Of a DNA stretch of 64,000 bases, positions 43,298-52,251 are shown one piece after another. This DNA is from JAFAGX01 sp035622175 (GTDB taxonomy: Bacteria; Acidobacteriota; Terriglobia; Terriglobales; Acidobacteriaceae). The translations under genes and the position numbers were made by a program. A model generated the notes under the pieces. It was not told the origin of the DNA. It made no database searches and saw nothing but the letters and a program-made list of their open reading frames with translations. How positions within the stretch are numbered: position 1 is the stretch's first letter; every line of letters starts with the position of its first letter. The DNA is taken from assembly GCA_035622175.1 (NCBI GenBank), contig DASPVV010000261.1, positions 1 to 64,000 on the forward strand, written 5' to 3'.

Positions 43298-44734
43298 ATG
43301 ACGGAGGCGAAGGAGCCCAACCGTCCGCGACGGGTCCTGGGGTTCCGCGATCTCGTGTTCTTCTATGTCGTGACCGGCATCAGCTTGCGCTGGATCGCGA
43401 CGGCGGCTGCGGCCGGGCCCAGTTCGGTCGTCATATGGGCCGGGGCCTGGCTGTGGTTCTACACGCCTTTGGCGCTTTCAGTCATCGAGTTGTCCTCGCG
43501 CTATCCAAACGAAGGCGGTCTGTATGTATGGACCAAGCACGCCTTCGGAGACTTCTCCGGTTTCATGTGCGCTTGGACTTACTGGACCAGCAATCTTCCC
43601 TATTTCCCGGCCGTGCTCTATTTTGCTGCCAGCAACGCACTGTTTATGCGCCCCGCTTCCTGGGGACGCCTCTCGAACAATGCGACTTTCTATATTGTTT
43701 TTTCGCTGCTCGCACTGGCCGCGGCCACCTTTTTAAATGTGATCGGCCTTGAGGTTGGCAAATGGCTGCACAACCTGGGCGCGATCGCCATGTGCGCTCC
43801 CGTCCTGATTGTGATCGGTATGGCGGTTCTCGCTTGGCACCGCTTCGGCCCGGCTACCGCCTTCACGCGTCATACCATGATCCCCGGCACTCGTCTCCAC
43901 GATTTCATCTTCTGGTCCGTGCTGACCTTTGCTCTGTCGGGGTGCGAGACAGCGTCGTTCATGGGGGAGGAGATCAAGAACGCGCGGCGCCTGATTCCCA
44001 TCGGCCTGTTGGTCGGCGGAGCGATCGTCACTTTCTGCTACACGCTGGGAACCATCGGTGTGCTGGTGGCCCTGCCGCAAGCCGAAGTGAGCGACTTGCA
44101 GGGACTGATGCAGGCGGTCGCGAGAACCGCGCAGCGCGTGGGCCTCGAGGCGGTCATTCCGGTGGCCGCCCTCTTGATTGCCCTCAGCAATCTGGGCGCA
44201 GCGAGCGCCTACCTTGCGGCCGTAGCCCGCCTGCCGTTTGTGGCCGGCATTGATCGCTTTCTACCGCCTGCATTCGGTGCCCTACATCCTCGCTGGCGCA
44301 CGCCCTGGATTGCGCTCCTCACGCAATTTCTCTGTGGTGTAGTCTTCATCTACCTTGGGCAGGCTGGCACCACCGTTCGGGGTGCGTACGAGGTGCTCGT
44401 GAGTATGGGCGTGATTACGTATTTCATCCCCTACCTCTATCTCTTTGCAGCCATGTTCAAGCTGCAAAGCCAGCCCGCCCAGCCGGAGGTGATTCGTGTG
44501 CCCGGGGGGAAGCCTGTGGCCGTGCTGGTTTCGATCGTGGGATTTTTGACCAGCAGCGTGACGATCCTTCTTTCCCTGTTTCCCCCGCCCGATGAACCGA
44601 ACAAGACTTTGGCGCTGCTGAAAATTGTAGGTTTGACCGGGTTGTTGCTCGCGGTGGGAGTGTGGATCTACTTCACGGGCAAAAAAAGGGCCGTGACGAC
44701 GCAGGTTGCCGGATCGACTACGGCTCACCCCTAG
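43298..44734 (+). CDS. APC-family amino acid permease
   Basis: A 478-residue transporter with about twelve membrane helices. The first helix pair contains FRDLVFFYVVTGISLRWIA and helix 3 contains ELSSRYPNEGGLYVWTKHAF, the usual APC substrate region. Family members move amino acids or polyamines across the inner membrane with protons or by exchange. Substrate not deduced; the adjacent BHMT-like gene hints at methionine or betaine metabolism but the gap is 290 nt. The ATG at 43298 is chosen; an in-frame GTG 63 nt upstream is possible. Confidence 0.86.
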   Translation: MTEAKEPNRPRRVLGFRDLVFFYVVTGISLRWIATAAAAGPSSVVIWAGAWLWFYTPLALSVIELSSRYPNEGGLYVWTKHAFGDFSGFMCAWTYWTSNLPYFPAVLYFAASNALFMRPASWGRLSNNATFYIVFSLLALAAATFLNVIGLEVGKWLHNLGAIAMCAPVLIVIGMAVLAWHRFGPATAFTRHTMIPGTRLHDFIFWSVLTFALSGCETASFMGEEIKNARRLIPIGLLVGGAIVTFCYTLGTIGVLVALPQAEVSDLQGLMQAVARTAQRVGLEAVIPVAALLIALSNLGAASAYLAAVARLPFVAGIDRFLPPAFGALHPRWRTPWIALLTQFLCGVVFIYLGQAGTTVRGAYEVLVSMGVITYFIPYLYLFAAMFKLQSQPAQPEVIRVPGGKPVAVLVSIVGFLTSSVTILLSLFPPPDEPNKTLALLKIVGLTGLLLAVGVWIYFTGKKRAVTTQVAGSTTAHP

Positions 44735-44861
44735 TTCGAGTTGCCGAGAATGCCGCTCCAGCATGACAGGCCGTCCGCTTGGCGCGAAGCCATCGAAGCA
44801 GCGAATCCAACCGCAGGCGTCATTCGCAAATCGGCAATCGCCAATCTACAATCGCAAACTC

Positions 44862-45557
44862 ATGGATTTGAGACGCATTGCGGCGCTGGTCGAGCCTTTT
44901 CTCCGGGCCGACTTCGGACCGGGGGAACCTGCCGGCTTAACCGACCTGCAACTCCAACAAATCACCGCCTACATCGACCTCTTCGTCCGCTGGAACGCCC
45001 GCATGAATCTTTCCGCCGTGCGCGACGCGGACGGCATCGTCACCCGCCATTTCGGTGAGTCCCTGTTCGCGGCTCGACATCTATTTAAGGGCAACTCGGA
45101 TCGACCGTCCCAGAGCCGGCTGATCGACGTCGGATCCGGCGCCGGATTTCCCGGTCTGCCCATTAAGATCTGGTCGAAGGATGTCCAGCTCACGCTGATT
45201 GAATCAAATCAGAAAAAGGCCATCTTCCTGCGGGAGGTCATCCGCCGGCTTGGGCTGAAGGACGCAACGGTATTCTCCGGCCGGGCTGAGAGTTTCCCCG
45301 GTCAAGCCGAGGTGGTCACCCTGCGGGCGGTGGAGCGTTTCGAAGCCGCGCTGGGAATGGCGACCCGCCTGGTGCTGCCCGCAGGTCGCATCGCACTGCT
45401 CATCGGCGCGGGCCAGGTCGAGCGGACCCGCGAACTTGCCCGGGATGTCGAATGGCAGCCGGCCACGCCCATTCCTCAGTCGTTCGGCCGGGTCCTCATG
45501 ATCGGGCAAAAGGGCTCACTCGCGGCGTCGGGTGGGACAGACGATCACCGTGCATAG
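44862..45557 (+). CDS. rsmG: 16S rRNA (guanine-527-N7)-methyltransferase
   Basis: A 231-residue AdoMet methyltransferase (GidB). The binding motif is LIDVGSGAGFPGLPIKI (about 87-103), with the upstream NLSAVRDADGIVTRHFGES and LIESNQKKAIFLREV characteristic of the family. It methylates G527 of 16S rRNA near the decoding site; loss gives low-level streptomycin resistance in other bacteria. The upstream region carries short AATCG-type repeats. Here the gene is not next to mnmG or parAB, its usual neighbours. Confidence 0.95.
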   Translation: MDLRRIAALVEPFLRADFGPGEPAGLTDLQLQQITAYIDLFVRWNARMNLSAVRDADGIVTRHFGESLFAARHLFKGNSDRPSQSRLIDVGSGAGFPGLPIKIWSKDVQLTLIESNQKKAIFLREVIRRLGLKDATVFSGRAESFPGQAEVVTLRAVERFEAALGMATRLVLPAGRIALLIGAGQVERTRELARDVEWQPATPIPQSFGRVLMIGQKGSLAASGGTDDHRA

Positions 45558-45618
45558 CCCTGGGGGAACAAGACAAAGGGGAGTATCTCGCGCCATCGCG
45601 AGATTCAGGGACGCAAAC

Positions 45619-45879
45619 TTACGGCCAGCGCTTCGCTGTATCTTCCCATCCTGCAGCCCGTGCTACCTGGGGAGCTGGAGTGGGGGCTGGCGGCTGCGCC
45701 ATCCGAAGCGGCGGTTGGGGCGTGCTGGCCAATGTCGGCTTGGTGGTGGTGGCCTCAGCGGAAGAATCCTTCTCGCTCTCAGAAAGCAGGGGCGCGGCGA
45801 CGCGCAAAGCCTCCACCTCTTTTTCGAGCCTGGTTAGTTCGAGCTCTTTCTGTCGCAAAACCTCATAGACATTCTTCAT
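45619..45879 (-). CDS. Small coiled-coil protein, acidobacterial type
   Basis: An 86-residue protein. The N-terminal third is a coiled coil (MKNVYEVLRQKELELTRLEK, then EVEALRVAAPLL). The rest is a Pro/Ala/Thr-rich low-complexity tail. I have seen this N-terminus as a recurring small protein in Acidobacteriota, without a known function (recollection, not checked). A GTGACACC context precedes the ATG at 45879, with no strong ribosome binding site. It converges with rsmG. Confidence 0.65.
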   Translation of the reverse strand: MKNVYEVLRQKELELTRLEKEVEALRVAAPLLSESEKDSSAEATTTKPTLASTPQPPLRMAQPPAPTPAPQVARAAGWEDTAKRWP

Positions 45880-46205
45880 ACGTGACACCCGTCAGCGATA
45901 ATTTTGCCACAATTTGCCGCACTTTAACAGGTATGCTGGCTTTGTACAAGAACATTAAGAGGCTGAGAGCCAAAGGCTGCAAGGTCGCGGTTCGATGGGG
46001 CTTTGTGACCTACATTTTTCGTCGAGCGTAGATTCGAAACTCTCCCCCAAGTCGACCAATTGGAGCCATAAGCACATGGTCTTTACTCCTTCTGGCAGAT
46101 TGCGGAATGGGGCATCCGCAGATTCGTGCCCAGCCGGGTGGGGCGCATTCTAGGTCCTGGGGAACCTTCGTAGTCATCCAGTGAACCGTTGGCGTCTAGA
46201 TCACA
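45880..46205. other. Intergenic region upstream of the repeats
   Basis: No gene supported. Next to the small coiled-coil gene the minus strand reads GCAAATTGTGGCAAAATTATC, an AT-rich stretch with two GGCAAA-like blocks that may hold its promoter. The rest shows no recognised signal. Confidence 0.3.
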
Positions 46206-46358
46206 GACAGGATTCCGCCGCCATCCGGATAGAGGACTCACGAACCTATTCAATGAATCGAGCGTCACGAGACTCATCATCACTCCGATGCCAATGTATT
46301 CCACCTTGCCTTTTTTCGGCCGCGTGGACGCAGGCGCAAGCAGACAGGAAAGTCCGAT
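46206..46358 (+). repeat. Tandem direct repeat, copy 1 (153 bp)
   Basis: Begins GACAGGATTCCGCCGCCAT and ends GACAGGAAAGTCCGAT. It differs from copy 2 by a 6-bp insertion near its start and about five single-base changes. The repeat resembles the 5' end of the downstream TonB receptor gene. Confidence 0.9.
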
Positions 46359-46365
46359 AGATCAG

Positions 46366-46512
46366 GACAGGATTCCGCCGCCATGGAGGACTCACGAACC
46401 TATTCATTGAATCGAGCGTCACGAGACTCAACATCACTCCGATGTCAATGTATTCCACCTTGCTTTTTTTCGGCCGCGTGGACGCAGGCGCAAGCAGACA
46501 GGAAAGTCCGAT
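46366..46512 (+). repeat. Tandem direct repeat, copy 2 (147 bp)
   Basis: Same boundaries as copy 1 and about 96 percent identical by eye, separated from it by 7 bp. Contains the block CGGCCGCGTGGACGCAGGCG shared with copy 1. The high identity means a recent duplication or ongoing gene conversion. Confidence 0.9.
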
Positions 46513-46524
46513 TCTCTGCGTGTC

Positions 46525-46552
46525 AATTGCTGTAAACGCGAATTGCTGTAAA
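46525..46552 (+). repeat. Short 12-bp direct repeat
   Basis: AATTGCTGTAAA occurs at 46525-46536 and 46541-46552, a 16-bp period, about 200 bp before the TonB receptor start. It could be a tandem regulator site or a remnant. Confidence 0.5.
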
Positions 46553-46707
46553 GCAGAATCGCTGGTTTTGTTCTTGAAAAGCTCTATCTGGCTGTGCAAA
46601 TATTGTTGCCGCACCCGGCGATCAATCAGGGAGTACTCACCTCAGGTGAAGTTCTTCATCCTCACTCCAGTGGTATTCATGCCGTCCGCCTCGCTGTGGA
46701 CCCAGGT

Positions 46708-46841
46708 GGCTACCGCATCTCACGAACATATTTGATGGAGGTAATCATGAGGCTCAGCACCTCGATGTCAACGTGTTTCACCTTCCCTGTTTCGTCCACG
46801 TCGAGGCAGGCACGGGTAGACAGGAAAGCCCGATTCTCTAC
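46708..46841 (+). repeat. Degenerate third copy overlapping the TonB receptor start
   Basis: From CTCACGAACATATTTGATGG to GACAGGAAAGCCCGATTCT the sequence aligns with copies 1 and 2 (CTCACGAACCTATTCAATG to GACAGGAAAGTCCGAT) with many substitutions. It spans the ribosome binding site, start codon and first 32 codons of the receptor gene. Confidence 0.7.
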
Positions 46842-49800
46842 GTTCGATGGCCGGCACTCAAGCCCCGCCGGCGATCGCGTCTTAGGTCAGCTACTGAGAG
46901 CAGTGGTGGTTTTATGCATGGCCCTCTTCCTGACGATGGACGCGTCCGCCCAGCAGGCGACCGCTCGCATCCTGGGTACGGTCACGGATCCGCAGGGAGC
47001 GGTAGTGTCGGGCGTCAAGGTCACGGTAGCGAATACGGCAACCAATGTTGCCTACGAAACAATCACGGACTCGGCCGGCTTTTATCAGGCTTTGAATTTA
47101 CCCATCGGCACCTATCGGGTTGTCGCACGCCACGAAGGCTTTCGCCCGCTGGAATTGACCACCGCTCCGCTCGAGATCAACCAATCCTTGCGCGTCGATT
47201 TAAAGCTGGAGGTGGGCGCAGTCAACGAACAAGTTTTGGTAGAGGAGCAAGTGTCAGGGGTCGAGACCGTCAACCCCACGCTAGGACAATCGATCACCAG
47301 CCGTCCTATCGTTAATATGCCCCTCAATGGACGCAATGTGTTGACGCTGGCTCTTCTGCAGCCCGGGGTGACGGAAGACAATCCCGATGATACCAGCGCG
47401 ACCCAAGGGTTCAACATCGGCGGTGGACGTACGGATTCCGTAACCTACCTGTTGGATGGGGGACTCAATAACGATCTTCTGGGCAACGAGGTGGTTTATA
47501 ACCCGAATCCGGACTCGGTTGCCGAGTTCCGCATTTTGACCAGCAACTACACCGCGGAATATGGCCGCAACGGCGCGGGTGTCATCAGTGTCGTGACCAA
47601 GTCGGGCACGAACCTATTCCATGGCAGTGCCTTTGACTTCGTGCGCAATACCGACTTTGACGCCAACGCTTATTTCAACATTCCGGCCGGCCTACCGAGA
47701 AACAATCTCAAACGCAATCAGTTTGGGGGCACGTTCGGTGGTCCCATCGTTAAGAACCGGCTTTTCTTCTTTGCTTCGTATCAGGGCCAGCGCCAGATAG
47801 AGACCATCGTCCAACCGACACAAACGGTATTCACACCCGCCGAACTACAAGGAAACTTTTCGCAGGCTGTGAACGGGGGGCCGGATCCGAATGTCGCGGC
47901 TTTTCTCGAGAAGAACACCTATTTTCAATCGAACCCGGCGCTGGCGGCCCAAGCGATCATGGATCCGAGCAAGATAGACCCCGCCGCTCGAGCCTACATC
48001 GCGACGGGATTGATTCCGTCTTCGCCGACGGGAACGCTTGTGCCCGCTGCCAACGGGACGAACAACAGCAATGAACTGACCGGCAAGATCGATTTCGACA
48101 TCGACGAAAACGACAAACTAACCGGTACCGTTGGCGGTTTTCGAAATCCCCTGCTTCAACCCTTCGGACGGGGGCCTGGCTACTCATCCACGGTGACGGG
48201 CTTTCCTTCCACCAATACGATCCACACGTACTTTCTCAATGGCGCCTATAGCCGGACCTTTTCGCCTACCCAACTGAACGAACTGCATCTCACCGTGCAG
48301 CGCCACAACTCGCTAGCAGATTTGCCAGTGAGCACCATGCCTTCGGCGGCCTCCTTGGGATTCGGGATCGCGTCCGACCTTGCCAATGGCCCTCCGCTCA
48401 TGACCTTCGACAACGGCTTGAATTTCGGGCCAGACCAGTCCGGTCCGGCTTACGAGGTCGGCAACACCTACGTGATTGCGGATACGTTCTCGTGGGTGAA
48501 AGGTCGCAACACCTGGAAATTCGGCGGAGGATTTTCCGCCTATCAACAAAATACCATCTACGCTTTTTTTACCGACAGCACTTTCTACTATGCCGGAATT
48601 GCTGCAGGTGGGTATGGCACCGGGAACAGCTTCGCCGACTTTCTGGTGGGAGCTCCCAACGGCTTGTTTGAGGGTCCAAACGCCAGGAACAACATTCGGA
48701 GCAAGGCAACCTACGGATTCGCGCAAGACGAATGGCGGGCCAAGCCCAACCTCACCTTCACTCTAGGAGTACGCTACGAGTACAGCCAACCCAAGTTTGA
48801 CACCGAGGGCAGAACGTTTTCCATCGTCCCCGGGCGCCAGTCTACAAGATTTCCTTATGCGCCCCTGGGCTTGGTTTTTCCCGGGGACGCGGGCGCGCCG
48901 CGCGGGGCCAATTTTCCAGACACGACAAACTTTGCCCCCCGAATCGGGTTTGCGTGGAGTCCAACCAGCGGCAGCAAGACCAGCCTTCGCGGAGGCTTTG
49001 GTATTTTCTATGATGTGCTGAAGGGCGAAGACAACCTGCAATTTAACGGCGCACCGCCGTTCTACAGCGAAGTCTCCGTGGGCTACGCGTGCTTCGAGCC
49101 GGTTCTGTCGACGTGCCCCCCTGGCAACCCAATCCAACCGGCGCTGACCTCATCGGCTTCGCCTGTTTACAGTCAGCCGTGGGCCAGCTCCACCACCCCT
49201 ATCGCCAACCCTTTTCCCTCCAAGCCACCCGACCCCAAGACCGCATTCAATACTGCAACCGGTGCGGAGTTTCTCCCCTTCGGAGGAGCATCGAGCGGGC
49301 TTTATTTCGTGTACCCGCATCTCCACACGCCTTATGTTTACCAGTACAATTTGAGCCTCCAGCATGAACTGGCAAGAGACCTGATCGCAGAGGCAAACTA
49401 CGTCGGCAGCAGCTCGAAGGGGCTTACTTCGCTCGTAGACGCTAACCCTTTCAATCTCAGCACGCTGTCAACGAACCCGGCGCGAATTCTGAATGAGCAG
49501 CAGACAAACGCCGACCTTCTAGCCTACTGCAGCGCAAATGGAGGTCCGTCCAGCTGTCCTTTTGCGGGCGGTGAACTGGAGTTCGGCAATGTCAGCTTCG
49601 CCAGTTTCAATAGTCTCGAAGCTTCCTTGACCAAGCGGAACGCCGACAACCGCATTCTTGGCAACACGTACTTCACCTTGGCCTACACATACGGCCACAG
49701 CATCGATAATGCATCCGGATTCCGCAACCGGGATTCGCAGGTGCCCGCTTACGAGCCACGCGTGTTCCGCGCCGCCTCCAACTTCGACATCACGAACCGC

Positions 49801-50418
49801 ATTACTTTCAGCGGGGGATGGGATTTGCCTTTTGACCGGGCCTGGTCGTCGGGGCCAAAGCGGCTGGTGAAGGGATGGAGCCTCTATCCCATCCTGACCT
49901 GGCGGACTGGGTTTCCGCTCGACATCTCTTCGAACCTTCCCTCCTTCGATAATTCGGACCCGGGACCCTCGGGAGCTGGGGACCCCTATCTGGCCAATGC
50001 TGTGTTCGCGCCGGGGTTCAACCGGATCAACATCCTGAACCCCAAGCACATTGGGAGTTGTCTCAATCCGAATACGGGTCTGACCAACACCGGAAACCTG
50101 TACTTCAACTGCAGCGCGTTTCAGGCCATCGCTGACGTTCCCGGGACGGGCTACGGCCTGCCGCGAGATTTCTTCCGTGGGCCCGGCCGCACCAACCTAG
50201 ACTTGGCTCTGGCCAAAACCACCGCGATCACCGAACGAGTAAACGTTGAGTTGCGGCTGGAGGCTTTCAACGCGTTGAACCACACGCAATTCGCAAATCC
50301 GGACACAACCCTTACCAGTGCAACTTTCGGTCAAATTACCAGCACCACGCTTGGAACGGGAATCAACGCTCTGCAAACCCAACGCATCGTACAGATTGCC
50401 GGGCGGCTGACGTTCTAG
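46747..50418 (+). CDS. TonB-dependent receptor with N-terminal carboxypeptidase-regulatory-like domain
   Basis: A 1223-residue outer-membrane protein of the Oar-like acidobacterial type. After an odd polar stretch of about 48 residues comes a signal peptide (hydrophobic AVVVLCMALFLTMDASA, about 52-68). A carboxypeptidase-regulatory-like domain follows (about 72-155, GTVTDPQGAVVSGVKVTVAN, then DSAGFYQALNLPIGTYRV). The plug region has MPLNGRNVLTLALLQPGV and FRILTSNYTAEYGRNGAG. The large beta-barrel fills the remainder and ends in an aromatic-type strand (IAGRLTF). Such proteins import large solutes such as glycans or siderophores with TonB energy. GGAGG precedes the ATG at 46747 by six bases. 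Confidence 0.92.
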   Translation: MRLSTSMSTCFTFPVSSTSRQARVDRKARFSTFDGRHSSPAGDRVLGQLLRAVVVLCMALFLTMDASAQQATARILGTVTDPQGAVVSGVKVTVANTATNVAYETITDSAGFYQALNLPIGTYRVVARHEGFRPLELTTAPLEINQSLRVDLKLEVGAVNEQVLVEEQVSGVETVNPTLGQSITSRPIVNMPLNGRNVLTLALLQPGVTEDNPDDTSATQGFNIGGGRTDSVTYLLDGGLNNDLLGNEVVYNPNPDSVAEFRILTSNYTAEYGRNGAGVISVVTKSGTNLFHGSAFDFVRNTDFDANAYFNIPAGLPRNNLKRNQFGGTFGGPIVKNRLFFFASYQGQRQIETIVQPTQTVFTPAELQGNFSQAVNGGPDPNVAAFLEKNTYFQSNPALAAQAIMDPSKIDPAARAYIATGLIPSSPTGTLVPAANGTNNSNELTGKIDFDIDENDKLTGTVGGFRNPLLQPFGRGPGYSSTVTGFPSTNTIHTYFLNGAYSRTFSPTQLNELHLTVQRHNSLADLPVSTMPSAASLGFGIASDLANGPPLMTFDNGLNFGPDQSGPAYEVGNTYVIADTFSWVKGRNTWKFGGGFSAYQQNTIYAFFTDSTFYYAGIAAGGYGTGNSFADFLVGAPNGLFEGPNARNNIRSKATYGFAQDEWRAKPNLTFTLGVRYEYSQPKFDTEGRTFSIVPGRQSTRFPYAPLGLVFPGDAGAPRGANFPDTTNFAPRIGFAWSPTSGSKTSLRGGFGIFYDVLKGEDNLQFNGAPPFYSEVSVGYACFEPVLSTCPPGNPIQPALTSSASPVYSQPWASSTTPIANPFPSKPPDPKTAFNTATGAEFLPFGGASSGLYFVYPHLHTPYVYQYNLSLQHELARDLIAEANYVGSSSKGLTSLVDANPFNLSTLSTNPARILNEQQTNADLLAYCSANGGPSSCPFAGGELEFGNVSFASFNSLEASLTKRNADNRILGNTYFTLAYTYGHSIDNASGFRNRDSQVPAYEPRVFRAASNFDITNRITFSGGWDLPFDRAWSSGPKRLVKGWSLYPILTWRTGFPLDISSNLPSFDNSDPGPSGAGDPYLANAVFAPGFNRINILNPKHIGSCLNPNTGLTNTGNLYFNCSAFQAIADVPGTGYGLPRDFFRGPGRTNLDLALAKTTAITERVNVELRLEAFNALNHTQFANPDTTLTSATFGQITSTTLGTGINALQTQRIVQIAGRLTF

Positions 50419-50978
50419 CCTGAGCGGCTTCTAAATTGCTCCAACCGAAGGTGGAGGACGTGCGTGGCCGTCCTCCCCTTGTCTAAAGCTAAGCAAACTA
50501 CTGTCGTGCTCTTCGGGGCGCGTCTTGAGCGGACCATCCTCAGCAGCTTCGGCAACTTCACTTTTTAAGCCCCCAACAACAAGAGAGGATATGGTTTTGT
50601 CTTTGTGGCGGAGATGTTCAAGCGAACAGCAGCCCCGCCGGCGGCCCCATCGCAATCGAAGTTTGACCTTGGGTCCACAAACCACGGCGGGTTGTGATGT
50701 TTACTCGCGCGGGGCCGCGGGTGGTGATCGGCGTGCTACTTTCCTGCATTGAGGGGCGTCAATTTTTCTGAGGCGCCTCTCACTTTTCGCCGTTTCTTGC
50801 GTCTAACTACCTGTAGTTTGTGGGACGTGGAAGGAAGATTGCATCCCACAAGCGGACACCGGCGTGCCATTTCAGAACACTCGGGCTGTATGGAACGATT
50901 CGACGGAGGCAGACGTACCTAGAGACATGCAATGCGGGTTGCAGAAATGGATCGCGCATTAGGGCAGTCGGAGGTTGT
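50419..50978. other. Intergenic region between TonB receptor and winged-helix gene
   Basis: No gene supported in these 560 bp; open frames on both strands lack motifs. Features seen are a GAGGCGCCTC palindrome (50770-50779) with partial pairing to GAGGGGCGTC just before it, and a 14-bp palindrome AACTAC-CT-GTAGTT (50805-50818) that may be an operator for the downstream gene. GGAGG at 50970-50974 serves its start. Confidence 0.4.
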
Positions 50979-51509
50979 ATGCGGGACGTGCAGAGTGCGG
51001 AAAATGGGACGAGTCCAACCCTCCTGAACAACAGTGATTTTCACGTTCAGCAAGTCATACGTACTGCGCATGAAGAACTGCGGCAACTTATGCGGCAGCG
51101 CGCTGAGATCATGAAGCGCATTGGGACTCTGAAACAAACTATCGCCGGGCTGGCCAATCTCTTCGGGGACGAAGTCTTAAATGATGACCTGCTGGCATTG
51201 GTTGGCCGCAAGACGGGAGGACGCCAGCCAGGTTTCACCAAGGCATGCCGGGTGGTGCTGATGGAAGCCACGGGGCCGCTGACGGTTCGCGAGGTTTGTG
51301 AGCGGATTCAACAACGGGTGCCGGCTGTGCTCCTGCGGCATAAGGATCCGCTGGCTTCGATCACCACGGTTTTGAACCGCCTGGTCGAGTACGGAGAGGC
51401 ACAAAGCATGGTTCGTCAGAACGGTCGCCGGGCATGGCAGTGGATCGCAGATTCCGAACCGTTGACAATCCCAACCGAACCGGGCAGCGTCGAGATGTCT
51501 CAGGCGTAG
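50979..51509 (+). CDS. Winged-helix DNA-binding protein, acidobacterial type
   Basis: A 176-residue protein. The N-terminal half is a helical coiled coil (about 27-65, HEELRQLMRQRAEIMKRIGT). The C-terminal half looks like a winged helix (about 95-155, PLTVREVCERIQQRVPAVLL, then ITTVLNRLVEYGEAQ and the wing RRAWQW). It is probably a small regulator. GGAGG lies four bases before the ATG at 50979. The frame is open 159 nt upstream, but without a start signal. A palindrome at 50805-50818 may be its binding site. I cannot name a family. Confidence 0.68.
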   Translation: MRDVQSAENGTSPTLLNNSDFHVQQVIRTAHEELRQLMRQRAEIMKRIGTLKQTIAGLANLFGDEVLNDDLLALVGRKTGGRQPGFTKACRVVLMEATGPLTVREVCERIQQRVPAVLLRHKDPLASITTVLNRLVEYGEAQSMVRQNGRRAWQWIADSEPLTIPTEPGSVEMSQA

Positions 51510-51829
51510 AGTTTGCCTGCTTATTACCCGGAAGGCCTTTAGCCCGGTCCCCACGTCTCCAAGCAATCTCAGGCAGAAGTATTTCCCTTAACACCAGGAA
51601 TCCCGCTCCATGAATATTTAGAGAAGATCTAGGTCTGAACCTCCAGAGGACCTCCGGAAGCAGCAGGTTTCGCGGGAAGTGTCGAGTCTAGAAGCGCCAG
51701 CGACATCATCAACAGAGTCTTCTCCGACGTGGGCAGGCTTGGTTCGCTTGTCGCCCCCCGCGCCCGACTTGACCTTCGCCTTTCGAAACTGGTAATGTGC
51801 TCGACTTTGAAATCGAAAGGACAGACAAT
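51510..51829. promoter_or_regulatory. Intergenic region with candidate promoter for the GYD gene
   Basis: No gene supported in these 320 bp. A near-consensus -35 TTGACC (51769-51774) is followed after 18 bp by TAATGT (51793-51798), 32 bp before the GYD start. The spacer contains the palindrome TTTCGAAA (51781-51788). Confidence 0.4.
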
Positions 51830-52123
51830 ATGTCACACTTTGTATCGCTGATTCGTTACACCCAGCAAGGAATTGCGAAGATCAAAGAGAGCCCTGCACG
51901 ACTCGATGCCGCCAAAAAAGCCGCCGAAAAAGCAGGAGGAAAAATTCACGGTTGGTATTTGACGATGGGACAATATGACGCCGTGATAATTTCCGAGTTT
52001 CCGAACGATGAAGCTTGCGCTAAATTCTCCCTATCGGTGGGTGCATTGGGCAATGTGACCACGGAAACACTCAAAGCTTTCAGCGAAGCGGAATATCGCA
52101 AGATCGTCGGCGGACTTTCTTGA
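51830..52123 (+). CDS. GYD-domain protein
   Basis: A 97-residue protein consisting of one GYD domain, a ferredoxin-like fold with the motif seen here as YLTMGQYDAVIISEFPND (about 43-60). The N-terminus SHFVSLIRYTQQGIAKIKES and the C-terminal LKAFSEAEYRKIV agree with the family, whose function is unknown. AAAGGA lies about nine bases before the ATG. It stands alone. Confidence 0.88.
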   Translation: MSHFVSLIRYTQQGIAKIKESPARLDAAKKAAEKAGGKIHGWYLTMGQYDAVIISEFPNDEACAKFSLSVGALGNVTTETLKAFSEAEYRKIVGGLS

Positions 52124-52251
52124 GGACCTAATTCATCTGGAGTCGTCGGGCGCGGCAGCGAAAGCGTCCGCGCCGCGTCGGTCGATGTGTCCTTCATTCA
52201 GGGTGCTGAAGAACCCGAGTGTATGCCGTGAAAGTCTTTCCGGAGCACTAG

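Noticed and set aside
46083..46304. Minus-strand frame containing DLDANGSLDDYEG, which resembles a dockerin/EF-hand calcium loop.
   Set aside because: A single loop without the second repeat, no ribosome binding site, and it runs into the tandem repeat.
46206..46512. Tandem repeats as a possible CRISPR array.
   Set aside because: Only two long copies with a 7-bp gap; CRISPR arrays have short repeats with unique spacers, and no cas gene is present.
50431..50685. 84-codon minus-strand frame after the TonB receptor.
   Set aside because: No recognisable motif, no ribosome binding site; kept as intergenic.
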